Below the pieces are notes generated by a model, which was given only the letters and a program-made list of their open reading frames with translations, was not told the origin of the DNA and did no database searches. Made by a program: the position numbers and the translations under genes. Below are positions 1 to 8,757 of a DNA stretch of 64,000 bases, piece by piece. Source of the DNA: Hormoscilla sp. GM7CHS1pb (lineage in GTDB: Bacteria; Cyanobacteriota; Cyanobacteriia; Cyanobacteriales; Desertifilaceae); the NCBI GenBank assembly GCA_014323675.1, contig JACONN010000005.1:744001-808000 (forward strand), in the 5' to 3' direction. How positions within the stretch are numbered: position 1 is the stretch's first letter; every line of letters begins with the position of its first letter.

Positions 1-189
1 AAAAATTTAGATATATATGGATGCGTGAAGTTTGTTAGCATTGAATCTGGGAAGGTATTGACCACCGTCCTGTAGGATTTGGCGAAGATTGAAGCGCAAA
101 TAGCATGCCTGGAAACTATGATAAACTAATAATTTACCTCGACATGGCGATCGCACAGTCTATCGATATAGTACCATAGCGGATTAGAC

Positions 190-641
190 ATGGCAAAAGA
201 TCGATTTCATAATTCTGTGAAAGTAGCACTCGAAAAGGATGGTTGGACCATCACTGACGATCCCTATGAACTAGGGGTGGGTGGTTGGACCATCACTGAC
301 GATCCCTATGAACTAGGGTGGGTGGTGTGGAAATGTACATCGATTTGGGAGCAGAGCAACTCCTTGGTGCGGAACGTGACGGCGCTAGAATTGCAGTTGA
401 AATTAAAAGCTTCATTGGTTCCTCGTCAATTTCTGAATTTCATACGGCCCACGGGCAATACATGGATTATCGCTATGCGTTGGAAGAAAAAGATCCAGAA
501 AGGGTGCTTTACCTTGCAGTCCCAGTGAAAATATACGAGGGATTTTTTAGCTTGAAGTTTATTCAAACTGCTGTTGAGCGCAGTCAGTTGCGTCTTTTGA
601 TTTACGATCCAGATGAGGAGGTGATTACTCTATGGCAGTAG
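190..641 (+). pseudogene. xisH: XisH-like protein, frameshifted by an internal tandem duplication
   Basis: The N-terminus (MAKDRFHNSVKVALEKDGWT) and the later segments IAVEIKSFIG and VLYLAVP match XisH, the fdxN-element excision controlling factor. The family has a restriction-endonuclease-like fold and is now seen as a general cyanobacterial accessory protein paired with XisI. Bases 241-282 (42 nt) are repeated at 283-323, but the second copy has 41 nt because a GGGG run has become GGG. The 42-nt repeat alone would have kept the frame; the lost G shifts it. The reading frame resumes near 318 and ends at 641. The stop overlaps the xisI start. The product is non-functional as written unless the lost G is a sequencing error. 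Confidence 0.8.
241..323 (+). repeat. 42-nt tandem duplication inside xisH
   Basis: Two adjacent copies (241-282 and 283-323) encode GGWTITDDPYELG twice. They are identical except for one missing G in the second copy. The single-copy version would encode the usual XisH stretch DDPYELGVGGVEMYID. Confidence 0.9.
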
Positions 642-976
642 AGCAGTATCGGCAGTATATTCAACAACTATTGACAGAAAAGGTTCAACGAACGGCCCAC
701 AATTTGAGAAAATCACAAGTTGAGAAGGAACTTATTTTTGATGTCCAACGCGATCGTTACCAGTTGGTTCATGTAGGGTGGACAGATCGCGAGCGTCGTA
801 ACTATGGCTGCGTACTGCATTTGGATATTAAAGATGGCAATATCTGGATTCATCATGATGGTACTGAAGAAGGAATTGCTGATAGTTTAGTAGCTTTGGG
901 GGTTCCCAAACAGGATATTGTTTTGGCATTTATTCCCCCCTCTATGCGCAAGTACTCTGATTTTGCTGTCGGCTAA
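632..976 (+). CDS. xisI: XisI-like protein
   Basis: 114 residues, the usual length of XisI, the partner of XisH. Recognisable stretches are RYQLVHVGW, LHLDIKDGNIWIHHDGTEEGI and VLAFIPPSMRKYSDFA. The start ATG (632) lies inside the last codons of xisH (stop at 639-641), a 10-bp overlap that shows translational coupling. In Anabaena the pair was described as controlling fdxN-element excision, but most copies, like this one, have no nif element nearby, so the role here is unknown. The gene is intact although its partner is frameshifted. Confidence 0.88.
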   Translation: MAVEQYRQYIQQLLTEKVQRTAHNLRKSQVEKELIFDVQRDRYQLVHVGWTDRERRNYGCVLHLDIKDGNIWIHHDGTEEGIADSLVALGVPKQDIVLAFIPPSMRKYSDFAVG

Positions 977-984
977 TAACAGGC

Positions 985-1052
985 GATCGCCTCAAGCCCG
1001 CGCCGGCGGGCTTCGTTCCTGTACCCTCACCCTTTAGAGTGAGGGTCATATT
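985..1052. repeat. Short inverted repeats in the xisI-GH13 gap
   Basis: Two small palindromes lie in this gap: AAGCCCGCGCCGGCGGGCTT near 993 and ACCCTCACCCTTTAGAGTGAGGGT near 1022. The same motifs recur many times elsewhere in the window (for example 2584-2630 and 28070-28120). They may also act as terminators for xisI. Confidence 0.5.
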
Positions 1053-1109
1053 GCACGATGCTAAGGGTTAAGATATTATAGATGAATGCTCTATAATCTC
1101 AAACTATCG

Positions 1110-2558
1110 ATGGAAACACCAGACTGGGTTAAACAGGCCGTATTCTACCAAATCTTCCCCGATCGCTTTGCCAGAAGCCAGCAGCGGAGATCGCGGGTTT
1201 CCGACAGCCCCCCTCTGGAAGCCTGGGAAACGCCACCGACGCCGCAAGGCTACAAGGGCGGAGACTTGTGGGGCGTGATGGAACGACTTGATTATATCCA
1301 GGATTTGGGGGTGAACGCAATTTACTTTACCCCGATCTTCCAATCTGCCAGCAATCACCGCTACCACACTCATGATTATTACCAGGTTGACCCCTTGCTG
1401 GGAGGAAATCAAGCTTTTATGGAATTGCTGCTAGCTGCAAAACAGCGCAATATTAAAGTGGTGCTGGATGGGGTGTTTAATCATGCTAGTCGCGGCTTTT
1501 TCTTCTTCCATGATATTCTGGAAAATGGACCCCATTCTCCCTGGTTGGATTGGTTTAATATTTCCGATTGGCCCCTGTCAGCTTATGATGGCAGTAAACC
1601 GGCTAACTATGTTTCTTGGGTCGATAACCGGGCTTTACCCCAGTTTAATCACGATAATCCTGATGTGCGGGAATATATTATGCGCATTGCCGAACATTGG
1701 ATTAAACTGGGTATCGATGGCTGGCGTCTGGATGTGCCCGAATGCGTGAAAACGGAGGGTTTTTGGCAGGAGTTTCGTCAGCGGGTTAAGGCCATTAACC
1801 CTGATGCTTATATTGTTGGCGAAATTTGGACTGATGCCCGCCAGTGGTTGGATGGCACCCAGTTTGATGGGGTGATGAATTATCTTTTTGCTGCCCCCAC
1901 GATCGCATTTACGGCGGGCGATCGCGTGGATATGGAACTGGTCCGCGATCGATCCTACGAACCCTATCCGGCCCTGGATGGGGCGGGGTATGGGGAGAAA
2001 ATCGAAAAGTTGCTGGATCTTTATCGTTGGGAAATTCAACTGACGCAGTTAAATCTGCTAGATAGCCATGATACGGCCCGGTTACTGACTATTGCCCGAG
2101 GGGATAAACTAACTGTGGAGTTGGCAACTTTACTGCTGTTTACTTTTCCGGGTGCGCCGAGTATCTTTTATGGAGATGAAGTGGGTTTGCCTGGGGCCCA
2201 GGATCCGGACTCGCGGCGGGGTTTTCCTGCTGAAAAGGACTGGGATACGGAAGTGTTAGCCTATCATCGCCAGTTGATTGCTTTGCGGCACAAATATCCG
2301 GCCTTGCGGACAGGGAAGTACAAGGTTTTGTTTGCGGAGGGTAAGGTTTACGTGTTTGCGCGACAACTGGGGGATGAAGAATTAATTGTGGCTGTTAATG
2401 TGGGAGAGTCAGCAGCAAATGTCAGCTTTCAGCCCGAGGGGTTGTCTTCTGTACCCCCTCAGCTATTATATGGAAAGGCTGTGATAACTTGGACGGAAGC
2501 TGCTGGTTTTCTCGGCTTACAGTTGGGGCGCGGAGTGGTTGTATATTGGGATAGGTGA
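1110..2558 (+). CDS. GH13 alpha-amylase family glucan hydrolase (cyclomaltodextrinase/neopullulanase type)
   Basis: A cytoplasmic glycoside hydrolase of family 13. The conserved regions occur in order: GVNAIYFTPIF, VVLDGVFNHASRGF (region I), GIDGWRLDVPE (region II, catalytic Asp), IVGEIWTD (region III, catalytic Glu) and LLDSHDTAR (region IV, Asp). There is no signal peptide, so the likely role is breakdown of glycogen-derived maltodextrins or cyclodextrins. An in-frame ATG at 1086 would add eight residues; 1110 (METPDWVKQAVFYQIFPDRF) is preferred because family members start at this point. About 483 residues, somewhat shorter than enzymes with an N-terminal CBM34 domain, which is absent here. 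It stands alone. Confidence 0.9.
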   Translation: METPDWVKQAVFYQIFPDRFARSQQRRSRVSDSPPLEAWETPPTPQGYKGGDLWGVMERLDYIQDLGVNAIYFTPIFQSASNHRYHTHDYYQVDPLLGGNQAFMELLLAAKQRNIKVVLDGVFNHASRGFFFFHDILENGPHSPWLDWFNISDWPLSAYDGSKPANYVSWVDNRALPQFNHDNPDVREYIMRIAEHWIKLGIDGWRLDVPECVKTEGFWQEFRQRVKAINPDAYIVGEIWTDARQWLDGTQFDGVMNYLFAAPTIAFTAGDRVDMELVRDRSYEPYPALDGAGYGEKIEKLLDLYRWEIQLTQLNLLDSHDTARLLTIARGDKLTVELATLLLFTFPGAPSIFYGDEVGLPGAQDPDSRRGFPAEKDWDTEVLAYHRQLIALRHKYPALRTGKYKVLFAEGKVYVFARQLGDEELIVAVNVGESAANVSFQPEGLSSVPPQLLYGKAVITWTEAAGFLGLQLGRGVVVYWDR

Positions 2559-2583
2559 TTAAAGGAAAAGATCGGAAAAGATC

Positions 2584-2634
2584 CCCCACCCTAAAGAGTG
2601 GGGCTACAAAAACAAAGCCCGCCTGCGCGGGCTG
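2584..2634. terminator. Palindromic repeat, possible terminator of the GH13 gene
   Basis: CCCCACCCTAAAGAGTGGGG followed by a second palindrome CCCGCCTGCGCGGGC. It lies 25-75 bases after the GH13 stop. There is no strong T-run, so termination is only possible. Confidence 0.4.
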
Positions 2635-2647
2635 TGGAGAAGTTTTC

Positions 2648-2754
2648 TCTCGTTCCCTGACTCTGGCAGGGAACGTAATCTAGAGGCTCTGCCTCTCGTG
2701 TCAAGTGATAAGATATGGTACAATTCTCTGGATGCTGAACCTGGGAGCGAGAGA
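2648..2754 (+). repeat. Repeat copy 1 of a 73-bp identical block plus flank (partial duplicate of 3552-3652)
   Basis: Bases 2648-2720 are identical to 3552-3624. After a divergent stretch of about ten bases both copies again share GCTGAACCTGGGAGCGAGAGA. In the second copy this block contains the start codon and first codons of the gene at 3619, so copy 1 looks like a duplicated upstream/5' fragment of that gene. It contains the hairpin CGTTCCCTGACTCTGGCAGG/GGAACG-type motif common in this genome. Confidence 0.8.
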
Positions 2755-2785
2755 AATGACTCTATGTTACAATTAAGGTAAATCA

Positions 2786-3044
2786 ATGGAAATTCAAATA
2801 GATCGCCATACCCGGGAACGGGCGGAAGAACGCGGTGCTACTGAAGAGGAAATTAAAGATGCCGATCCTCACGGGGTTTTCTATCCTGGGTAAGCGTGGG
2901 CGATCGGGGAAGGGCAAAATCTATGAATTTAACCAAACCAAAAACGGCAAATACTACGAGGAAAAGCGAGTGGAGGTTTTCTATGTGATTGAGGACAATG
3001 TCATAATAACTGTGACAGTATACGTATTTTATGGAAAGTGGTAA
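2786..3044 (+). pseudogene. DUF4258 family protein, frameshifted
   Basis: MEIQIDRHTRERAEERGATE reads from ATG 2786 and stops at 2891. The remainder (GFSILGKRGRSGKGKIYEF, then KRVEVFYVIEDNVIITVTVY and VFYGKW) is in another frame to 3044. Joined, these give the typical small cyanobacterial DUF4258 protein, which is often paired with a DUF2283 gene. Removing one C from the GCCG near 2860 would restore the reading DAILTGFSILGKRG, so this is a one-base insertion, unlike the deletions seen in other genes here. DUF4258 proteins are thought to be toxin-like RNases in some contexts; that is not shown here. Confidence 0.75.
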
Positions 3045-3045
3045 A

Positions 3046-3261
3046 ATGCAGATTATCTACAACACCAAGTCAGACTTACTTTACTTGCGCCTAAATGAGC
3101 GCCAGCAGCAGGTGACTAACCAGCGACTCTCGGAAGAAGTTGTCTTAGATATTAGGGAAGACGATAAGATTGTGGGCATAGAGATTCTGGATGCTTCCCA
3201 GAATGTGAATTTGTCAAGTCTATTGCCTGTGAACCAGGAAGTAGTTTCATCAGCAGGATAG
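3046..3261 (+). CDS. DUF2283 family small protein
   Basis: MQIIYNTKSDLLYLRLNERQ, then VVLDIREDDKIVGIEILDAS: the short beta-rich DUF2283 pattern. ATG 3046 lies one base after the DUF4258 stop, preceded by GGAAAGTGG as a possible ribosome site; an in-frame ATG at 3031 inside the upstream gene is less likely. The DUF4258-DUF2283 order is a frequent cyanobacterial pair resembling a toxin-antitoxin module, in which this would be the antitoxin-like partner (inference). Confidence 0.8.
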   Translation: MQIIYNTKSDLLYLRLNERQQQVTNQRLSEEVVLDIREDDKIVGIEILDASQNVNLSSLLPVNQEVVSSAG

Positions 3262-3618
3262 AGGCAGGAGTGTTCTTCATCTTATACTAGACGAGGGGAT
3301 TGCTTCGGGGGGGGGATTGCTTCGTGCCTCGCAACGCTGCGCGACTCAATTGAGCATAAGTTATCGCTACGTACCCCCTCCCTCGCAATGACAAATGTAC
3401 CTGTAGCCATGCTTAACCGAGAAGTATTGATTACCGCTCCATGACAATTTTCTAACCAATTAACCCAGAAACTTTTGCCCGATCGCGATCGCGGGCAGTT
3501 TCCAGTTGTGCGGTTTCAGACCAATGTCAACTTGTGGCCAGCTAAAAAATATCTCGTTCCCTGACTCTGGCAGGGAACGTAATCTAGAGGCTCTGCCTCT
3601 CGTGTCAAGTGATAAGAT
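3262..3618. other. Gene-free gap with repeats
   Basis: Holds GATTGCTTCG twice around a G9 run (3299-3325), a HIP1-like GATCGCGATCGC run near 3481, and repeat copy 2 (3552-3652). No coding potential was recognised. Confidence 0.5.
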
Positions 3619-3652
3619 ATGGTAAAATTATCGCTGAACCTGGGAGCGAGAG
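3552..3652 (+). repeat. Repeat copy 2 (overlaps the 5' end of the next gene)
   Basis: Identical over 73 bp to 2648-2720, and it continues into the first codons of the gene at 3619. See copy 1. Confidence 0.8.
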
Positions 3653-4115
3653 ATTTGGCCCTGCGGGTGATTGCTGGGGAAATTCGTTCTCGCTACGAGG
3701 GGGACATTCAGGCTTTTTGGGATGAATATGGAGATGAAATTGAGGAGGTGGAACGGCTGAAAACTGCTACGGAAGGGGATCCGAGTCAGGATAGGGAAGA
3801 CTTGACCTTTACTATCGACCTCAAGGATTTGGTGCGCAAGCGCATTGAAAGCAGCGTTTCCCGCTTGCGCGAGGATTACCCTCTGGCATATCGATTGTTT
3901 TGTATGGGGGGACGAATAGACGGGCGGAAAATCGGAGAGCTTGGTTGTTTTTGATTGGCGAGTTTCCCCGGGAGGAACAAAAATTGGCATTTGAAACCTT
4001 GCAGCGTCGGTTTTTGCTGGAGTCCGAAAAGGTTAAGAGCAAGGTTTACTATCGCCTGCACAGTATGATCAGGGGAGTGGCGCTGGAACATTTGCAGGCA
4101 TTCGATCGGAATTGA
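3619..4115 (+). pseudogene. Conserved-looking hypothetical protein, frameshifted in a G6 run
   Basis: The first frame reads MVKLSLNLGARDLALRVIAG to about residue 97 (YPLAYRLFCMGG); the second frame carries RRAWLFLIGEFPREEQKLAF and KVYYRLHSMIRGVALEHLQA to 4115. The frames meet at the G run 3906-3911, and adding one G joins them into a protein of about 165 residues. It is helical and charged with no motif I recognise. Its start lies inside a repeated block, so a different start is possible. Confidence 0.6.
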
Positions 4116-4412
4116 ACGGCAGTGCTACGCGGTGAGTTATGCCAGCAACAGAGTTGATAACAGAACGGAAGAACCGATAATTAAAAGATCGAGAAGCGAG
4201 GATTATTATGGAGAGATTATAATAACCTAACTTGCGACCTAGTTAAAAAAATCTGAATTACCCACTTAGACTTTACAGATATTTTGAGGGTTTTATATGT
4301 AGCGGGTTAGCTATTTAGAAGTTATAATGTACTAAAATAACAGTTAATTATCGGACCCCCCTCCCCAACCGCGCCCTCCCAGGCGGAGCCCGGGAAGGAG
4401 AGGAATAAGGCC
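4116..4412. other. Gene-free gap
   Basis: AT-rich, with nothing recognisable apart from GGCGGAGCCCGGGAAGG, part of the dispersed 'CGTTCCC...GGCTCCG' repeat family, near 4380. Confidence 0.4.
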
Positions 4413-6683
4413 TTACATCATGCCGAAAGATTGCAGGTGCTCATTAATTGCCGAAGCCGTAGTACGAGTGGCATCCTCGCTTACTGCACCCGAGATCAAA
4501 GCCTGATCAGAGAACCCGAGAGCATGGCGCATGAATAAAATGCCATCAGTTAACGCCCCTGCCGTGCCATTGCCATCTACATCTAACATAGTGTCCCCCA
4601 TTTCGTCCAAGTAGGTAACAATTTCTGATGTATCGCGAGTGGCACCTTCACTTACAACACCTTCAGTCAAAGTCTCTCCCCTGAACCCGAAGAGATAACG
4701 TATGGCCACAAGGCCGTCAGTTAACGCATCTATAACTCCATTCCCATCAATGTCCAGTGCAGGTGATGGAGCAGGTGATGGAGCGGGGGAGGTTAATGCA
4801 ATGGAACTGGGGACAAAGTTGCTATTTGCAGGCAGGTCATCTGAGTTGGCACCAAAGTTGATCTGTGTCCCTGAAAACCCTGGTAGCGCTGTGAAGTTGG
4901 CCGTGTAAAGGGTAGGATTAGGACTGTTGGGCCAATTTCCGTTAGCATCTACCCAAGCTTGCAGGATGTATTTGTCTGTGCTGGGGTCGCCGTCCAAACC
5001 CCCGTTGGTAATCGGATCGTCCAAGACTGCACTTATAGGTTGTGCGCCCAAAGGAAAATGCTCGGTCAGACCAGTGACTGGATCAAATGCTACTTGAGAA
5101 CTGTCCCAATGCATTTGAAAGACTATTCCTGTGGTGGGAGTTTCCGCAGGTTCAGTAGAGTAGTTGACATCAAAGCTGACACTTGTGTTTGGTTCTACTG
5201 CTTTGGTCGATTCAGAAGGGGTGACTTTCAGTTGAGTGACTTCTTCTGTAGTTGCCTTCTGAACTTGAACTACATAGATATTCTCAACGCCATTGGGGGT
5301 CAAATCATTGCTGCCGTCGCCGTTGATGTCGATGCTGTCCCGGAAACTTCCTGCAGCCCACACATTACCATTGCTGTCGGCGGCTATGACATCGCCATAG
5401 TCACTATCGCTACCGCCGATATTATAGGCCTGAACCAAATCCACATTGCTGGAGAACTTGGCTACATAGCTATCATGTTCGCCATTACTGGTCAAATCAT
5501 TCTCGCCGTCGCCGTCGAGGTCCATGCTTTCATGGAAAGATCCTGTAACCCACAGATTATCATCGCTATCGATGGCTATGGAAGAGGCAATGTGAGGGAC
5601 TAAGATATCATCGTTATCGATGTCTATGCTGCCATGGTGACCGAGTTTTAAGGCCTTGACGAAATCACCATTGCTATCGAACTTGGCTAAATATTCATCA
5701 GTGGCCCAAGGATAATCTTTTGAGCCATCGGTCAAATCATTGGTGCCGTCTCCGTCGATGTCGATGTTGCCCTGGAAAACTCCTAACACCCACGCATCAC
5801 CATTGCTGTCGGTGGCTATGTCAAGGCTGTAGTCATAATCGCTACCGCCGATATTTTTGGCAAAGAGCAAAGCCCCCTCCGAGTCGAACTTGGCTACATA
5901 GCCATCATCTGAGCCATTACTGGTCAAATCATCTTCTCCGTCTTCGTCGATGTCGATGCTGCCGGTGAAAGATCCTGTAGTCCACACATGATCATCCTTG
6001 TCGATGGCTATGCCATCACCAACGTCATCACCGCTACCGCCGATCTGGAAGACGTTGACCAAATCCCCCTCTGAGTCGAACTTGGCGAAATAGCTATCTC
6101 GACGGCCGCCATTATTGGTCAAATCATCTTCTCCGTCTCCGTCGATGTCGAGGTGGCGCCAGAAACTTCCTTTAGTCCACACATTATCTTTGCTGTCGAT
6201 GGCTATGCTCTTGCCCGATTCAGTGTGATCAGTATAATTATCGCCGATCTCTAAGGCCTGAACAAAGTCCCCCTCCGAGTTGAACTTGGCTAAATAGTGA
6301 CTCCCATAACTATCTGAACTGGTCAAATCATCTTTTCCGTCTCCGTCGATGTCGATGCTGCCATGGAACCCTCCTAACACCCACGCATTATCATTGCTGT
6401 CGGTGGCTATGCCTATGCCCTTGTCTGGGAGTAAAATCTCAGTATTGCCGAAATCATAGGCCCGAACCAACTTCCCTTCAGAGTCGAACTTGACTACATA
6501 GCTATCGAAAGAGCCATTACTGATCAAATCATGTTCTCCGTCGCCGTCGAGGTCGATGCTGTCCCTGAACTCTCCTGTAATCCAGACATCACCATTGCGG
6601 TCGATGGCTATGTCCTTGACTTCCTCCCCCACACCGCTACTGCCGATCTGGAAGGCAACCTGATCCATTACTGTTGATTCCAT
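4413..6683 (-). CDS. Beta-propeller-type repeat protein with cohesin-like and dockerin-like C-terminus
   Basis: 756 residues. The first ~480 hold about nine imperfect repeats of a unit containing SIDIDGDGEDDLTSNGS and YVAKFDSEGD, close to SBBP-type repeats; each has a DxDGDG calcium-loop-like motif. Residues ~490-640 (LKVTPSESTKAVEPNTSVSF ... FTALPGFSGTQINFG) resemble a cohesin-like beta-sandwich. The C-terminus has two dockerin-like calcium repeats, DIDGNGVIDALTDGLVAIRY and DVDGNGTAGALTDGILFMRH. The start is supported by GAGGAGG about ten bases upstream. No signal peptide is visible, so export, if any, would be by a type I-like route. The likely role is as a cell-surface or matrix protein. 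A dockerin fragment of the same type lies at 27.85 kb. Confidence 0.8.
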   Translation of the reverse strand: MESTVMDQVAFQIGSSGVGEEVKDIAIDRNGDVWITGEFRDSIDLDGDGEHDLISNGSFDSYVVKFDSEGKLVRAYDFGNTEILLPDKGIGIATDSNDNAWVLGGFHGSIDIDGDGKDDLTSSDSYGSHYLAKFNSEGDFVQALEIGDNYTDHTESGKSIAIDSKDNVWTKGSFWRHLDIDGDGEDDLTNNGGRRDSYFAKFDSEGDLVNVFQIGGSGDDVGDGIAIDKDDHVWTTGSFTGSIDIDEDGEDDLTSNGSDDGYVAKFDSEGALLFAKNIGGSDYDYSLDIATDSNGDAWVLGVFQGNIDIDGDGTNDLTDGSKDYPWATDEYLAKFDSNGDFVKALKLGHHGSIDIDNDDILVPHIASSIAIDSDDNLWVTGSFHESMDLDGDGENDLTSNGEHDSYVAKFSSNVDLVQAYNIGGSDSDYGDVIAADSNGNVWAAGSFRDSIDINGDGSNDLTPNGVENIYVVQVQKATTEEVTQLKVTPSESTKAVEPNTSVSFDVNYSTEPAETPTTGIVFQMHWDSSQVAFDPVTGLTEHFPLGAQPISAVLDDPITNGGLDGDPSTDKYILQAWVDANGNWPNSPNPTLYTANFTALPGFSGTQINFGANSDDLPANSNFVPSSIALTSPAPSPAPSPALDIDGNGVIDALTDGLVAIRYLFGFRGETLTEGVVSEGATRDTSEIVTYLDEMGDTMLDVDGNGTAGALTDGILFMRHALGFSDQALISGAVSEDATRTTASAINEHLQSFGMM

Positions 6684-6778
6684 CTTTTTGAACCTCCTCT
6701 TTGGTTAACTCTTCTGCCTCTCCCAATCCCCACCCCCCAACCTGTTACTATCCTCCCTCGGTTTCCGCTTTATCCGGA

Positions 6779-8410
6779 TTATATGAGAGGATTTCCTTGG
6801 ACGTTGAAGTCATTTATATCGTTCAGCCCGGGTGGTACTGGACCTTCCAGAGAATTGTTTTGCAACCACAGTTTTGTTAGGTTGCTCAGGTTTTCTAGCG
6901 AGGAAGGTATTGTCCCCGTTAGATTGTTATGGTCCAGGTAAATGTTTTGCAGCTCGGTGGCGTTCCCCAATTCCCATGGGATGCTGCCACTCAGGGAATT
7001 GCTCCCCGCCCATAATTCCTGCAGGTTGCTGAGATTCCCCAATTCAGGGGGAATCGAACCACTCAAGGAGTTCTTGTTCAGTTTCAACCACGTTAAATTA
7101 CGTAGGTTCCCCAATTCAGGGGGAATGTTACCTGTTAGGGAATTGTGGTCCAACCACAGGTGTGTCAAGTTGTCTAGGTCCCCTAATTCAGGGGGAATGT
7201 TACCACTCAGGTTTTTGCGGTTCAGATCTATTTTCCGCAAACCGGTCAACCTGCTTAACTGAGAAGGGAGCGTCGTACCGCTCACTCTGTCGAGTTCCGT
7301 TATCCGGGAGTTCTCGACTGTCACCCAATCCAACAACCTGTTAGCAACACTAGCAAGGGGGACATGATACCTCTGATGGACGGGGATGGAGGCGAAATTC
7401 CAATCGCTATTGATATCCTTCAGGACTCCATAATCGCTGGCGTTAGTGAAGTAAAGCCTAGCATCAGAGCTAAAAAAGGACACCGTAATGTTAAACTTAT
7501 CCGTTACGGAGCCTCCCGCATCATCTGATGCAGTTACGGTTACAATTTTATTGCTCTTAGCAGGATTAGCAGCAACATTAGCAGCAGTATCCCAATCAGG
7601 CGTGCCACTAATCACCCCAGTAATGGAGTCAATGGTTAACCAGTCTGGCAAACCGCTAGCGCTGTAACTGGTAATATTATCGTTAATATCGCCAAAGTTC
7701 CCGCTGATATCTATGCTGAGGTTGTGATTGGGTGGAATTCCTGTCGTATTCTACGACAGTATCCACGTCCTCGATCGGAACTCCAACATAGGGTGGATTC
7801 TCCAACCGTTTGGTTGCCGATAAAGCTTCGACACTTGCGGGTAGATCGCCGGTTAGGTGGTTACCTTGGAGCCAGAGGTTCCGCAAACCGGTGAGGTTGC
7901 CGAGCTCCGGCGGGATTGCGCCGGTGAGCTCATTCTGCCACAGGTACAGGTTTTGTAAACTGGTTAGATTGCCCAACTCAGGGGGGATGGTCCCGGTTAG
8001 GGCGTTCGCAGACAACCCGAGGATCTGCAGGTTGGCGAGCTCACCCAACTCGGTCGGGATTGTGCCGGTGATCTCGTTGTTGTGCAGCCGGAGTTTCGTT
8101 AAATTACTCAGCTCACCCAGCTCAGACGGTATAGTACCGGTGAGGGAGTTGTTGGTTAAGCTGAGATTTCGTAATTGGTCAAGTCCACCCAGCTCAGGGG
8201 GATGTTGCCGACCAGGTTGTTGTCGTCGAGTTTGATTTCCGTTACTCGCGAATCCTCAACCGTAATCCCATGCCAGGTGGCAACGACATCAGCATCGGGG
8301 GGGGTGTCGCTGGCGACGTTCCAGTTTTGCTTGTTTAACCAAGTTTGTCCGCCGGTCTGATTGTACAGGGCCCTTATGCCTAAATAGTCGGTGGCATTGA
8401 TAGCCGTCAT
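6779..8410 (-). pseudogene. Leucine-rich-repeat protein with putative Ig (He_PIG) domain, two frameshifts
   Basis: Three frame segments form one gene. The N-terminus (MTAINATDYLGIRALYNQTG, then GITVEDSRVTEIKLDDNNLV) starts at ATG 8410 after GAGGAAAAGCCT. Plant-type LRRs follow (LTGTIPPELGNLTSLQNLYL), then a putative Ig domain (GLPDWLTIDSITGVISGTP), a second capping segment, and six more LRRs to 6779. The first frameshift is at the G run 8197-8201: one more C on the coding strand would restore NIPPELGGLDQLRNLSL. The second is near 7740, at a perfect 8-bp inverted repeat (CTGTCGTA TTC TACGACAG), where about two bases seem lost. Probably a secreted or surface recognition protein. Confidence 0.8.
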
Positions 8411-8470
8411 AGGCTTTTCCTCGTCTTTTGGAACTGAATACAGCCTAGCCAACCCGGTTGAGTTTTGCAA

Positions 8471-8757
8471 CCCCTGTTAATTCATTTTTTCTTATGCTTC
8501 ATATAAGCTGAAGTTTATGGATCTTTGGCGTAGTGGCTATGTCATCCGAAACAACCTAGTCGGCACCATCCCATCTGAGGGAGAACAGGGAACAGGAAAC
8601 AGGGGAACAGGGGAACAGGGGAACAGGGGAACAGGGGAACAGGGGAACAGCTCGGGGAGGGGAGGGGATCCGTGAGGGCGGGGAGGGGATCGGGCGGGGA
8701 GGGGATCCGAACGCCCGATAACCCGCCAGAGGCGGGCTAACAACGAAGCGCTAGGTT
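8471..8757. repeat. Minisatellite GGGGAACAGG and G-rich repeats, with an LRR fragment on the + strand
   Basis: 8587-8650 carries about six tandem copies of the 10-bp unit GGGGAACAGG, followed by three copies of GGGGAGGGGATC-type G-rich sequence to ~8708. Just upstream, 8538-8580 on the + strand reads IRNNLVGTIPSE, a piece of an LRR like those of the neighbouring gene but in the opposite orientation, so it is a remnant of a lost or inverted LRR gene. Confidence 0.7.

Noticed and set aside
190..976. An fdxN-type excision element around xisH/xisI
   Set aside because: No XisF recombinase, fdxN or flanking direct repeats; XisH/XisI pairs are common without such elements.
2604..2786. 60-residue - strand frame
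   Set aside because: It lies wholly within dispersed repeat DNA and ends at the DUF4258 start.
4702..5968. + strand frames opposite the propeller-repeat protein
   Set aside because: They are shadows of repetitive DGDG-coding DNA without recognisable domains.
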